From assembly GCF_003391135.1 (NCBI RefSeq), contig NZ_CP031455.1, positions 8,397,501-8,461,500 on the forward strand: a stretch of DNA of 64,000 bases. Reading direction: 5' to 3'. A program made the translations under genes and the position numbers. Below, one piece after another: positions 24,879-34,038 of this stretch; the first letter of the stretch is position 1, and the number at the start of each line of letters is the position of its first letter. The notes beneath the pieces were generated by a model. The model ran no database searches. It was not told where the DNA came from and saw only the letters and a program-made list of their open reading frames with translations. This DNA comes from Streptoverticillium olivoreticuli subsp. olivoreticuli. GTDB lineage: Bacteria; Actinomycetota; Actinomycetes; Streptomycetales; Streptomycetaceae.

Positions 24879-27835
24879 CGGGAGGCCGGACAGGACTCCC
24901 TCAGCCCCCGGAACAGCTCCTCGGCCTGTGCCAGGTGCGCGTCGGCGCCCGCGTCCTCGCGCACCGCCCGCAGGGCCCTGCCGAGCGCCTGGTGGCTACG
25001 CGCTATCAGCAGCGGTTCCTGGGCCAGCCGGGCGCCGGCCAGGGCGTCCCGCGCGGTGTCGACGGCGGCCTCGGTGTCCCCGGTCGCCAGGAGCGCCTCG
25101 GCGAGCCGGAACAGACACTCCGTTTCGTTGCGGGAATGGCAGCTGAACCGGGCGCGCTCCAGCACCCGGCGGTACAGCCGGGCCGCCGCCGCGTGGCTGC
25201 CGCCGCGCAGCAGGCTGTCCGCCTCCGTCATCATCACCCTGATGAGCCACTTCTCGTCCTCGCTGCGGGTGAAGACCCCCGTCAGCTCCCGGCACTGCGC
25301 CGCGATCCGGGCCAGGTCCATCCGCCGGTCCGGATCCTCGACCTCGATCTGGAGCAGGATGGTGCGCCGCCGCGCGACCAGCTCCCGGTCGCCGCCGGCC
25401 GCCGCCAGGGCCACCGACCGCTCCGCGTAGTCGCGGGCCGCCGCGAAGTTCCCGAACTGGAGCTCCACTTGGGCGAGCATCGCCAGGGTGAACAGCACCA
25501 GCAGGAAGGGCCGCGGTCCGCCGCCCGGCGCGGGGGTTTCTCCGATGATCTCCAGGACCTGCAACAGGTGGGTCCGCGAGCGGTGGAGGGACTCGGGAGA
25601 GGAGTGCTTCTTGAGGATCACACCCGCCCCGTAGTAGGCGGTGCCCGCGATGTCCCGGCCGCACAGTGCCAGGGCGGCCGGGACCAGGGCGGTCGCGGCC
25701 TTCATGAGCGGTCCCAGCGGCACGATCTCCTCGAAGCACGGCACGAGCGTGACGATGTCCACGGCCAGTGCCACCGCGTCGGGGTCGCCACTGGCCGCCG
25801 CCTGCTCGACGACCGCGGCCACCGTGGGCAGCGCGTCCCGCATCCACACCATGGCATCGAGCCCGGTGCCCACATCCGCGCCGGCCGACCGCCGCGGGTG
25901 GATGTCCGCGGTCAGCGGCCCGGCCAGCGGCTGAGAGGCCCGGACCGCGGCCACGACGCTGGCACACATGTAGTCGGCGGCGTTGCGCACCACCGTGCGG
26001 CGTTCCCGCTCGGTCAGTTCCGCCTGCGCCTTCGCCCGTGCGTACGCGCCGACCAGGTCGTGGAAGTGGTAGCGGCCCGGTGCGCGGGTCTCCAGGAGCA
26101 CGGCGTCGACCAGCGTCTCCAGCACCGTCTCGGCGTCCGCTTCCGGCAGTTCGAGAACGGCGGCCGCGCCCTTGACGTCGAACTCCGCGCAGTGCGGGAT
26201 GGACAGCGCCATGAACGCATGGGCTTGACGAGAAGTCAGCTGGGATGCCGACAGTTCGAAGACCGCCTCCACCGTCAGCTCTCCCACGCGGAGCTCTCCG
26301 AGCAGCCGTGCCTGGTCCGACACGCGTGCCAGCAGTGTGGCGACCGTCCACGCGGGCCGGGCCGCCAGGCGGGCCCCGGCCGCGCGCAGCGCCAGCGGCA
26401 GGTACCCGCAGGCCGCCGCCAGCGCCGCGACGGCATCCGGCTCCTCCGCCGGCCGCCGGGCCCCCGCGACCTTGCCGATCAGCTCCACGGCGTCGTCGGG
26501 ACCCAGACCCACCAGGGGCACGGTGAGGGTGGCGGGCATCGCCGCCAGGGCCCGGGCCGTGATCAGCGCGGCACACCGGGCCGCGCCCGGCAGCAACGGT
26601 TCGACCTGCGCCACGCTGGTGGCGTTGTCCAGCACGACCAGCACGGCGCGCTGCGACAGCAGCGTGCGGAACAGCGCCGTGCGGTCGGCGAGTGACCCGG
26701 GGAAGCGCTCGTGCGGAACGCCCAGTGCCGTCAGGAAGCCCGCCAGGATCCCGGCCGGGTCGCACGGAGCCCCGTCGGGCCCGCGCAGATTCGCGTACAG
26801 CTGTCCGTCGGGATACATCCCGGCGACGGCGTGCGCCGTGCGCAGAGCCAGTGCGGTCTTGCCGACCCCGCCCATCCCCGTGATGACCGCGACGGCGTGC
26901 TCGGCACCGCGGGTGAGCGCGGAGACCAGCGCGGATATCTGCTCCTGACGGCCGGTGAAGTCGCAGGGCGCGGGCGGAAGCTGAGCGGGCTCCCGCGGGC
27001 CCTGGACGCCCGGCCGCACCCGGTCGGCCCGCGACGGCGTCCCGGTGTCCACCGCGCGAGGGGCCGCGAGCAGCGCCCGGTCCTCCGCCAGGATGGCGGC
27101 GTGCAGCTCCCGGAGGGCGGGACCCGCGTCGATGCCCAGCTCGTCCGCGAGCACCCGACGGGCGTTTTCGTAGGCCAGCAGCGCCTCGGCGCCGCGCCCG
27201 GAGCGGTAGAGCGCCAGCATCAGCGCGCCGTGCAGCCGCTCCCGGTACGGGTACGCCTCCAGGGCGCGCAGGATGTCCGGCACCAGCTCCGCGTTGCGCC
27301 CGCACTCCAGCAGCAGCTCCAGGCGGTGCTCCACCGCGGACGCGCGCTGCTCGGTCAGCGCGCGACGCTGGTCCTCGGCACCGGGCCCGGGCAGCCCCGC
27401 CAGAGCGGGGCCGCGCCACATCCCGAGCGCCTCCTCCAGAGCGGCCACGGCGGCCAGGGGGTCGCCGTCCCGGGCCCGCTGCCTGGCCCGTGCGGTGAGC
27501 AGGCCGAACCGCAGCGCGTCGACGCACTCCTCGGCGAGCCGCAGCACATACCCGTCGGCCGTGGTCGCGATGACCGACTCCGGGCGCTCGCCGCGCTCCG
27601 CGTCCACCCGGTCGAAGTGGGTCCGCAGCCGGTGCACGTAGTTCACGACCACGCGCCGGGCGGAGGACGGCGGATCGTGGTACAGCCCGTCGATCAGCTC
27701 GTCGATGGTCACCAGGCTTCCCGCGCGCAGCGCCAGGGCCGCCAGTACGGCCTGCGGCCCCGGTGCTCCGGGGCGGATGGCCGTCCCGTGAACCGAGACG
27801 AACTGGACAGGGCCGAGCAGACGGATACGAGTCAT
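24875..27835 (-). CDS. AfsR/SARP-family regulator with NB-ARC and TPR domains
   Basis: A 986-residue regulator. N-terminal OmpR-like winged helix (1-100, RIRLLGPVQF...VVNYVHRLR), BTAD (about 105-250, ending ELGIDAGPALRELHAAIL), NB-ARC ATPase (Walker A GMGGVGKT 320-327, Walker B region AVLVVLDNA), then a TPR-rich C-terminal half. This is the AfsR layout of antibiotic activators. The start is ATG 27835 or TTG 27853; the TTG has GGGGAG nine bases upstream, the ATG a weaker site. It lies divergent from an FHA gene and a Ser/Thr kinase gene, which recalls AfsR control by AfsK. Target genes are unknown; the polyene cluster 6 kb away is one candidate. Confidence 0.93.
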   Translation of the reverse strand: MTRIRLLGPVQFVSVHGTAIRPGAPGPQAVLAALALRAGSLVTIDELIDGLYHDPPSSARRVVVNYVHRLRTHFDRVDAERGERPESVIATTADGYVLRLAEECVDALRFGLLTARARQRARDGDPLAAVAALEEALGMWRGPALAGLPGPGAEDQRRALTEQRASAVEHRLELLLECGRNAELVPDILRALEAYPYRERLHGALMLALYRSGRGAEALLAYENARRVLADELGIDAGPALRELHAAILAEDRALLAAPRAVDTGTPSRADRVRPGVQGPREPAQLPPAPCDFTGRQEQISALVSALTRGAEHAVAVITGMGGVGKTALALRTAHAVAGMYPDGQLYANLRGPDGAPCDPAGILAGFLTALGVPHERFPGSLADRTALFRTLLSQRAVLVVLDNATSVAQVEPLLPGAARCAALITARALAAMPATLTVPLVGLGPDDAVELIGKVAGARRPAEEPDAVAALAAACGYLPLALRAAGARLAARPAWTVATLLARVSDQARLLGELRVGELTVEAVFELSASQLTSRQAHAFMALSIPHCAEFDVKGAAAVLELPEADAETVLETLVDAVLLETRAPGRYHFHDLVGAYARAKAQAELTERERRTVVRNAADYMCASVVAAVRASQPLAGPLTADIHPRRSAGADVGTGLDAMVWMRDALPTVAAVVEQAAASGDPDAVALAVDIVTLVPCFEEIVPLGPLMKAATALVPAALALCGRDIAGTAYYGAGVILKKHSSPESLHRSRTHLLQVLEIIGETPAPGGGPRPFLLVLFTLAMLAQVELQFGNFAAARDYAERSVALAAAGGDRELVARRRTILLQIEVEDPDRRMDLARIAAQCRELTGVFTRSEDEKWLIRVMMTEADSLLRGGSHAAAARLYRRVLERARFSCHSRNETECLFRLAEALLATGDTEAAVDTARDALAGARLAQEPLLIARSHQALGRALRAVREDAGADAHLAQAEELFRGLRESCPASR

Positions 27836-28027
27836 CTCGTGCAGCGCGGGCAATTGCGGCTTCTCCCCTGTCCCGACGGATTGTTGATGATCATAGGGCG
27901 CTTCCGGCTCCGGGGGGAGCGCTGCCGCCGCCCATCGGACCGGCGGGACCACGAAGGACATTCCCGTACGGGATGTGTAACGTTCGCCGTGCGTGACGGC
28001 CGTTGACGGGGGTGTGAGGAGGGGGAA

Positions 28028-28834
28028 GTGAGCGGGATAGTGATCTATCTGCCGCAGGCGGGCGGCGACGCCGGCGGGGAGCCGTACGGTGACGCGGTGA
28101 CGCTGCGGCTCGGTCCGGGGGAGGCGGCACGCTTCGGGCGAGGATCCGCGACGACACCGGTCGAACTCCGGCTCGCCGACGCGGCGATCTCCCGGCTGGC
28201 GGGGGAGATCCGGGTCACCGACGACCATTGGCAGCTCACCAACCACAGCGCGACCCAGAGCTATCTGGTGGAGAACCCGGAGGGCGCGGGGGAGTATCTG
28301 AGGGTGCCGCCACGACGGGCCGGAGCACCCATCCCCTTCGAGTTCTCCCGGGTGGTGCTGCCCACCCGAGGCAGCGCCACGGTCGCCTTCCAGGTGTTCG
28401 CGCCCGACCACGTCTACCTCGACCCGGACGGCGTGGGCGGTCAGTGGGGGAGCCGCACGGTCACCGCGTACTCCCTGGACGAGACGGCCACGTACTTCCT
28501 CGTCCTCGTCGCGCTCTGCGAACCGCGGCTGCGTGACGAGTCGCCGGTCGCGGTGCCGACCACCCCCCAGATCGTCGAACGGCTCAGGGGCCACGCCGCC
28601 GGAGGCCGGCTGACGGCCCGGGCCGTCAGCTCACACATCGACTACCTCGCCGAGGAGAAGATGCGGATCGGCGATCCGGCCGGGTGCGAACCCCGCAGGG
28701 AAGCCCGCCGCAACGGCAAGCGGGAGGCGATCGTCGGACTCGCGCTGCGGTTCGGGCTCGTACGGGAGGAACACCTCGCGCTGCTGCCGCCCAGGGCCGG
28801 AGTGGGCGCACAGGACCGGGAGACGGCGGGATGA
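28028..28834 (+). CDS. FHA-domain protein with C-terminal helical/HTH-like region
   Basis: A 268-residue cytoplasmic protein. The N-terminal half looks like a forkhead-associated domain, with RFGRGS, ISRLAGEI and TNHSATQSYL corresponding to the GR, S and N phosphothreonine-binding positions. Residues about 170-260 are alpha-helical and end in a possible winged-helix pattern (TPQIVERLRG...LTARAVSSHIDYLAEEKM...GLVREEHLALL). GTG 28028 has GGAGGGGGAA upstream. The next gene, 63 bases on, is a Ser/Thr kinase, so this is a plausible reader or target of that kinase. Divergent from the SARP gene by 192 bases. DNA binding is only suggested. Confidence 0.75.
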   Translation: MSGIVIYLPQAGGDAGGEPYGDAVTLRLGPGEAARFGRGSATTPVELRLADAAISRLAGEIRVTDDHWQLTNHSATQSYLVENPEGAGEYLRVPPRRAGAPIPFEFSRVVLPTRGSATVAFQVFAPDHVYLDPDGVGGQWGSRTVTAYSLDETATYFLVLVALCEPRLRDESPVAVPTTPQIVERLRGHAAGGRLTARAVSSHIDYLAEEKMRIGDPAGCEPRREARRNGKREAIVGLALRFGLVREEHLALLPPRAGVGAQDRETAG

Positions 28835-28897
28835 GCCGCGGACCCACGGGTAGCGCCGGCTTACACCGGCACGGCCGAAGGACCGGAGGAGGGGACG

Positions 28898-30355
28898 GTG
28901 CAGGGTCCCGGCGAAATCTCGGGAAGTGACCCCGTGGAACCGATCCCGCGCGGCTACCGCGTCGGCGGCTGGGAGGTCACCGAGCCGATCGCGGCCGGCG
29001 GCTGGGCAACGGTCCATGCCGGACGGCCGGTTGGCGAAGGCCCGGGCGGGGACGACGTCGCGCTCAAGTTCCTGCTGACCGAGGGGCTCGCCCCGCGTCA
29101 GGCCCGCATGGTCGCGGAAACCGCCCGGCGCGAGGTGGAATTCGGCCGGCGGACCCGCCACCCGAGGCTGATCCGCCTGCTGGACTCCGTCGTGCTCGGC
29201 GAACCGGACCACCCGCTCCTGGACGGCGCGATCGTCCTGGTCATGGAGCGGGCCGAGCGCAGCCTGCGGAACCGTCTCGACGCCGGAGTGACCGGGGCCG
29301 AAGGCGCCCGGCTGATCACCGAGGTCTGCGAGGGCCTGGCGTTCCTGCACCGCGCCGGCTGGGTGCACGGCGACCTCAAGCCGGACAACGTCCTGCTCAT
29401 GGCGGACGGTTCGGTCAGGCTCTCGGACTTCGGGCTCGCCACGGAACTGACGGGCACCCACGGATACGCGCCCCCGATGGGCACCTTCGACTACCTCCCG
29501 CCCGAGCGCTGGAAGGCCCCGCTCGGCGAGCAAGGCGTGCGGGTCCGCCCGAGCGCCGACATCTGGGCCCTGGGCATCATGATCCACGAGGTGTTCGCCT
29601 CCGGCGCCTCGCCGTTCCCCGGTGCCACTCCCATGTCGCGCGCCGCCGCGACACAGGAGTACGCCGACGGACGCGCACCGCTGCGCATGGACAACGCGGT
29701 ACCGCCGTTCTGGCGCGCGCTGGCCGCCGACTGCCTGGCCCCGACCCACGCCGCGCGGGCCGCGCACACCGCGGAGAGCCTGCTGGCGCGCATCGCCGCC
29801 GCCCGGCAGGACACGGAACCGGAGCCTGTCGAGGAGGCGGGCGGGACCACGCGGCCGACGGCAGGGCGGCGCGGAAGGATCCGCGCCGCCCTCCTGGCCG
29901 CCGCGGTGTGCGGGGCGGTCGCGGCGGGCTGGTCGTACGCCGTGCGCGACGGCGGACCCGCCGCGCCCGCCGGATCCCGCGAGCCCGCCACGGCATCGGC
30001 CGGCACGGTCGCCGATGCCGCGGGCCGGATCCGGGTGTTCAACACCGAGCAGCGCTGCGCCGGCCGTACGGACCGGAACCCGGAGTGCAGCCTCGGCCTG
30101 GCGATCGACCCTCTGCGGCCCTACACCATCGACAACGTCGTACCGACACGCGTGTGGCACGGCGACGTCCTCGCCGTCGACTGCCGGCTCCCCCATGGGG
30201 TGCCCATCATCGACGAGGTGGGCGTGGGGTCCGAGGAGTGGTTCCGCGTCCGTCTCCCGCTCGGCTCCGCACGGTCCACCGCGTGGCTGCCCGCCGTGCG
30301 TACGAAGGACCGCCCCGAGATCCCGCAGTGCCCGCGCCCCACACCCGTACGGTGA
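28898..30355 (+). CDS. Transmembrane Ser/Thr protein kinase
   Basis: A 485-residue Hanks-type kinase. The glycine loop is degenerate (IAAGGWATVH), with VALKF (Lys57), catalytic HGDLKPDN (Asp159), DFG (177-179) and an APE-like PPERW. One membrane helix (about 328-347, AALLAAAVCGAVAAGWSYAV) leads to an extracellular domain of about 130 residues with cysteines at CAGRTDRNPEC and CRLPH. The extracellular part has no PASTA repeats and resembles SH3-like secreted domains. GTG 28898 follows GGAGGAGGGGAC. With the FHA gene and the AfsR-like gene it forms a probable signalling island. Ligand and substrate unknown. Confidence 0.9.
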   Translation: MQGPGEISGSDPVEPIPRGYRVGGWEVTEPIAAGGWATVHAGRPVGEGPGGDDVALKFLLTEGLAPRQARMVAETARREVEFGRRTRHPRLIRLLDSVVLGEPDHPLLDGAIVLVMERAERSLRNRLDAGVTGAEGARLITEVCEGLAFLHRAGWVHGDLKPDNVLLMADGSVRLSDFGLATELTGTHGYAPPMGTFDYLPPERWKAPLGEQGVRVRPSADIWALGIMIHEVFASGASPFPGATPMSRAAATQEYADGRAPLRMDNAVPPFWRALAADCLAPTHAARAAHTAESLLARIAAARQDTEPEPVEEAGGTTRPTAGRRGRIRAALLAAAVCGAVAAGWSYAVRDGGPAAPAGSREPATASAGTVADAAGRIRVFNTEQRCAGRTDRNPECSLGLAIDPLRPYTIDNVVPTRVWHGDVLAVDCRLPHGVPIIDEVGVGSEEWFRVRLPLGSARSTAWLPAVRTKDRPEIPQCPRPTPVR

Positions 30356-30674
30356 GCGAGCCTCCTGGCCGCTGACCCCACCGCCGTGCCGACGCAGTGC
30401 GGCGACAGGGCGGGCTGCGGCACGGGTCCGAGCACACTGCGCGAGGCGCACGCCTCTCCCTCGACTCGGCGGCGGATGCCGGGATTCACGGCACGAGAAG
30501 TTCTACCGGGGATCGCCGGGCGCTGTCACTCCGGATCGTTCCGGATGCCGTGCCGCGGCTCCCCGCGGCTACCTTGCGGGCCGTCGGTCCCGGACCGTGC
30601 CATCGGGATCGTCGTCCGGTCCGCCGCGGCCACAACTGATGAGCTACTGCTCACTTGTCGACCAGGAGGTCATT
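30356..30674. other. Gene-free stretch between kinase and esterase genes
   Basis: About 320 bases without a convincing coding region. It presumably holds the esterase promoter. I found no clear hairpin or operator. Confidence 0.5.
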
Positions 30675-31655
30675 TTGAGCGAGCACCGTCCCACCCGCAG
30701 AGGCGTCTTGAAGGCTGTCGGCGGATTGTCCGCGGCGATGGCTCTGGGCGGCGGGGGCGTCCTTGCGTCGGCGACGTCGGCCAGTGCGGCAGGCGACGGC
30801 TTCGGGCTGCGCATCGTGGACCGCGGTGAGGCCGACCCCCGCATGTGGTGGTACCGGTTCCAGACCGCCGAGATCGGCTGGCAGCCCGCCGTCAACGTCC
30901 TGCTCCCCGACGACTACCACACCAGCGGGCGCACCTACCCCGTCCTGTACCTGTTCCACGGCGGCGGGGGCGATTTCATCGAATTCGACCGCCTGCCCGA
31001 GGGCGGCATCCGCGCGTGGACCGCCGGGAAGCCCATGATCGTCGTGATGCCCGACGGCGGGCACACGGGCTGGTACTCCAACCCGGTCAGCTCCAACGTG
31101 GGCCCCAGGAACTGGGAGTCCTTCCACATCAACCAGTTGATCCCGTGGGTCGACGCGAACTTCCGGACGTTCGCCGAGTACGACGGGCGCGCCGTCTCGG
31201 GGTTCTCGATGGGCGGTTTCGGCGCGATGAAGTACGCCGCCAAGTACTGGGGCCACTTCGCCTCGGTCAGCGCCCATTCCGGCCCGACCAGCTTGCGCGG
31301 CAGCGGCGGCGCGGTCGTCCACTGGGCCAACGCGACCTCTGCCCTGGACCTCGGCGGCGGCACGGTCTACGGCGTGCCGTGGGACCAGAACAGGGTCAGG
31401 GACGACAACCCGTGCGAGCGCGTCGAGAGTTACCGGAACAAGCGGGTCTTCATGGTCGCCGGTACCAGTCCCCAGGGCATCTGGAACTGGGTCAACGAGA
31501 CCCATGTGCTCAGCGGCCAGCGGGAGTTCCGCGGTCTCCTCGACCGGGCCGGCATTCCGTACGAGGCGTATGAGGAAAGCGGCGGCCACTGGGTCCGCCC
31601 GGACCGCTTCCGGCAGGACCTGGACGGCATCATCGGCCGCCTCCGCAAGGCGTAG
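30675..31655 (+). CDS. Tat-exported esterase, Ag85/esterase-D-like
   Basis: A 326-residue alpha/beta hydrolase with a twin-arginine signal (TRRGVLKAVGG...ASATSASAAG). It resembles the esterase D/antigen 85 (diacylglycerol acyltransferase/mycolyltransferase) group: YPVLYLFHGGGG, nucleophile Ser178 in GFSMGG, and a C-terminal GGHWVRPD with the catalytic His. It should act outside the cell; substrate unknown. TTG 30675 is preceded by ACCAGGAGG at ideal spacing, whereas a longer reading from ATG 30639 has no site. A 16-bp perfect hairpin follows. Confidence 0.88.
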   Translation: MSEHRPTRRGVLKAVGGLSAAMALGGGGVLASATSASAAGDGFGLRIVDRGEADPRMWWYRFQTAEIGWQPAVNVLLPDDYHTSGRTYPVLYLFHGGGGDFIEFDRLPEGGIRAWTAGKPMIVVMPDGGHTGWYSNPVSSNVGPRNWESFHINQLIPWVDANFRTFAEYDGRAVSGFSMGGFGAMKYAAKYWGHFASVSAHSGPTSLRGSGGAVVHWANATSALDLGGGTVYGVPWDQNRVRDDNPCERVESYRNKRVFMVAGTSPQGIWNWVNETHVLSGQREFRGLLDRAGIPYEAYEESGGHWVRPDRFRQDLDGIIGRLRKA

Positions 31656-31665
31656 CACCGGCTGT

Positions 31666-31704
31666 GCGCGAGGCGCGGGGACCCGGCATCCCCGCGCCTC
31701 GCGC
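31666..31704. terminator. Strong hairpin terminator after the esterase gene
   Basis: A perfect 16-bp stem, 31666-31681 pairing with 31689-31704, with a seven-base loop, beginning ten bases after the stop codon. Confidence 0.85.
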
Positions 31705-31817
31705 GTCTCCCGCGCCTGCCGGTACGTCCGGAGAGGCCCGGCGGTGTCAAGGTTGGGTCAAGTAGTTGCGTCGATGCGCAAGTACAGGGCAGACTGCTAG
31801 ACGTTTGAAGAAGACAC

Positions 31818-31972
31818 CTCGTTCGGTGAGGCGTCTGTACGGACACAGGCCACTGACCCCACGACGTCGAGAGACGCCCAGGTTCAGGACAGATCTCCCC
31901 GGCCTAAGGGGTGATCCCAAGTGGCTTCCCCGCAAAGGGGATTACGCCGTGCAGTGCCAAAGCTCTGACGAG
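31818..31972 (+). promoter_or_regulatory. M-box (ykoK) magnesium riboswitch
   Basis: The M-box core is recognisable: GGTGAGGCGTC, TACGGACACAGGCCACTG, CGTCGAGAGACGCC, TAAGGGGTGAT and GTGCAGTGCCAAAGCTCT, in the right order. The closing helix P1 can be drawn between CTCGT (31818-31822) and ACGAG (31968-31972), giving about 155 nucleotides, the usual size. M-boxes sense Mg2+ and turn off Mg transporter genes when Mg is ample. It lies about 310 bases before the Nramp-family start. I could not define the expression platform; the leader between is G/C-rich. Confidence 0.88.
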
Positions 31973-32284
31973 TAGGGGTGAGCCGGCCGCAGGGGTCGGT
32001 CCGCTCGTTGCCGAGTTGTACGGCGCCCACGCGCGCCCCGGCCGGGAGGAGGCGGGAGAGATGGACCACAGTCACAGTAGTCCGGGTCGTCATCGGCCCC
32101 GTCCCCGTCCGTCCTCGCTTCTGCCCGGCATGCGGTAACCACCTTCTCTGCGCGCACTCGCGTGATCGCTCCGACACCCGTGCGGCCTGATGCCGCCCCG
32201 GGCCGTCGGGCTGCGCGCTCGCAGGGGGGATTGCTGCCGCGTGCCCCACCACCTCCCCCTGCCGGGGGGGCCGGGAGGTCCACC
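31973..32284 (+). other. Long leader between M-box and transporter start
   Basis: About 310 bases without a convincing gene. It should carry the riboswitch expression platform. Several G/C-rich helices are possible but none is decisive by eye. Confidence 0.5.
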
Positions 32285-33946
32285 ATGACCGACACCGCAC
32301 TCATCGATTCCACTGCTCCCAAGCCTGCTCCCGAGCCGCGCACCGCGGTGCTGGACGACGCCCACGTAGGCGACATCCGCGGCGCGCTCGGCACCATCAA
32401 GCAGGGCGACAACGCCCCGCGCCGTGGCATACCCGCCAAGCTGAAGACCCTCCTGGCCATCATCGGCCCTGGCCTGATCGTGATGGTCGGCGACAACGAC
32501 GCCGGCGCCTTCGCCACCTACGGCCAGGCCGGGCAGAACTACGGCACCCGCCTGCTGTGGACCCTGCTCCTGCTCGTCCCCGTGCTGTACGTCAACCAGG
32601 AGATGGTGCTGCGCCTCGGCGCCGTGACCGGTGTCGGGCACGCGCGGCTGATCCTGGAGCGGTTCGGGAAGTTCTGGGGCGCGTTCTCGGTCATCGACCT
32701 GTTCCTGCTCAACGCCCTGACCATCGTCACCGAGTTCATCGGCGTCACCCTCGCGGTCGGCTACCTCGGACTGCCGAAGACGGCGAGCGTGCTCGTCGCG
32801 GCGGCCGTGGTGATCGTCGCCGCCTCTACCGGGTCGTTCCGCCGCTTCGAGCGCACCGCGGTCTTCCTCTGCCTGGGCTCGCTGCTGCTCGTACCGATCT
32901 ACTTCATCATCCACCCGAGCGCCGGCACGATGGCGCACGACCTCGTCGTCCCCGGTATGCCGCACGGCTCGCAGCTCTCCGACGTGATGCTGCTGATCAT
33001 CGCGATCGTCGGCACGACCGTCGCCCCGTGGCAGCTGTTCTTCCAGCAGTCCTACGTCATCGACAAGCGCATCACCCCGCGCTTCATGCGCTACGAGAAG
33101 GCCGACCTGTGGCTCGGCATCGTCATCGTGATCGTCGGCGCGGCGGCGATGATGGGCTTCGCCGCCGCCGCGTTCACCGGCACCGGCGACTACGGCAACT
33201 TCGACGACGCCGCGGGGATCGCCCACGGCCTGGAGGCGAGCGCGGGCAAGGTCGCGGGAGTCCTGTTCGCCGTCGCGCTGCTCGACGCCTCGATCATCGG
33301 CGCCTCCGCCGTCTCGCTGTCCACGGCATACGCCCTGGGCGACGTCCTCGGCCTCAAGCACTCCCTGCACCGGGGCGTGGCGGGCGCCAAGGCGTTCTAC
33401 GCGATCTTCGCCGGAGTCGTCCTGGCCGCCGCGGTCATCGTCGTGATCCCCGGCTCACCGCTCGGCCTGCTCACCGAGGGCGTCCAGACCCTGGCCGGCG
33501 TGCTGCTGCCCTCGGCCTCGGTCTTCCTCCTGCTGCTGTGCAACGACCGTACGGTGCTGGGTCCGTGGGTCAACGGCCGGGCCATGAACGCCTTCACCTC
33601 GGTCGTCGTCGCGGTCCTCGTCACCCTCTCCGTCATCCTGACGGCGGCCGTCCTCTTCCCCGGCATCACCACCGCCGCGATCCTCGACATCATGGCCGTC
33701 TGCGGCGTCGCGGGCATACTCGCCGTCGGCTACGCGGAACTCCGCCGCCGGCGCAAGGGCTGGGCCCTGGCCGGGCCCGTCGACCGCACGGGCAGGCACG
33801 ACTGGCGGATGCCGCCGCTGGACCAGCTGCCCAAGCCCGTCATCTCCACCGGCCGCAAGGTCGGCCTGACCGCCCTGCGCACCTACCTGTTCGTCGCGAT
33901 GATCCTGGTGATCGTCCGCATCGTGCAGCTCGCGCTCGGCCACTGA
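32285..33946 (+). CDS. Nramp-family divalent metal transporter, probable Mg2+ type (NRMT)
   Basis: A 553-residue membrane protein with about 11 helices of the SLC11/Nramp fold. The helix 1 metal site reads GDNDAGAFAT (70-78) instead of the DPGN of Mn/Fe transporters, and helix 6 reads TTVAPWQLFF with Ala247 where Nramp has the metal-selecting Met. Loss of that Met and Asn is the mark of the Nramp-related magnesium transporters described in bacteria. The upstream M-box supports Mg2+ as substrate. ATG 32285 follows GGGAGG by six bases. Automatic names such as manganese transporter MntH would probably be wrong. A 109-residue gene follows. Confidence 0.9.
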   Translation: MTDTALIDSTAPKPAPEPRTAVLDDAHVGDIRGALGTIKQGDNAPRRGIPAKLKTLLAIIGPGLIVMVGDNDAGAFATYGQAGQNYGTRLLWTLLLLVPVLYVNQEMVLRLGAVTGVGHARLILERFGKFWGAFSVIDLFLLNALTIVTEFIGVTLAVGYLGLPKTASVLVAAAVVIVAASTGSFRRFERTAVFLCLGSLLLVPIYFIIHPSAGTMAHDLVVPGMPHGSQLSDVMLLIIAIVGTTVAPWQLFFQQSYVIDKRITPRFMRYEKADLWLGIVIVIVGAAAMMGFAAAAFTGTGDYGNFDDAAGIAHGLEASAGKVAGVLFAVALLDASIIGASAVSLSTAYALGDVLGLKHSLHRGVAGAKAFYAIFAGVVLAAAVIVVIPGSPLGLLTEGVQTLAGVLLPSASVFLLLLCNDRTVLGPWVNGRAMNAFTSVVVAVLVTLSVILTAAVLFPGITTAAILDIMAVCGVAGILAVGYAELRRRRKGWALAGPVDRTGRHDWRMPPLDQLPKPVISTGRKVGLTALRTYLFVAMILVIVRIVQLALGH

Positions 33947-34038
33947 CCGTTCCCCCTGCGGTGGCGGCGGGCCGCACCACCCGCCGCCACCGCGACCGGA
34001 CCCACCACCGACTCCTCTCCGGGAGAAGGGAGGGCACC

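Noticed and set aside
24996..27527. 843-codon minus frame within the SARP gene
   Set aside because: It is a frame-shifted shadow of the AfsR-like gene, with low-complexity Arg/Gly sequence.
32090..33370. Minus-strand Asp/Gly/Glu-rich frame over the Nramp gene
   Set aside because: It lies antisense to a well-defined membrane protein and has no recognisable domain.
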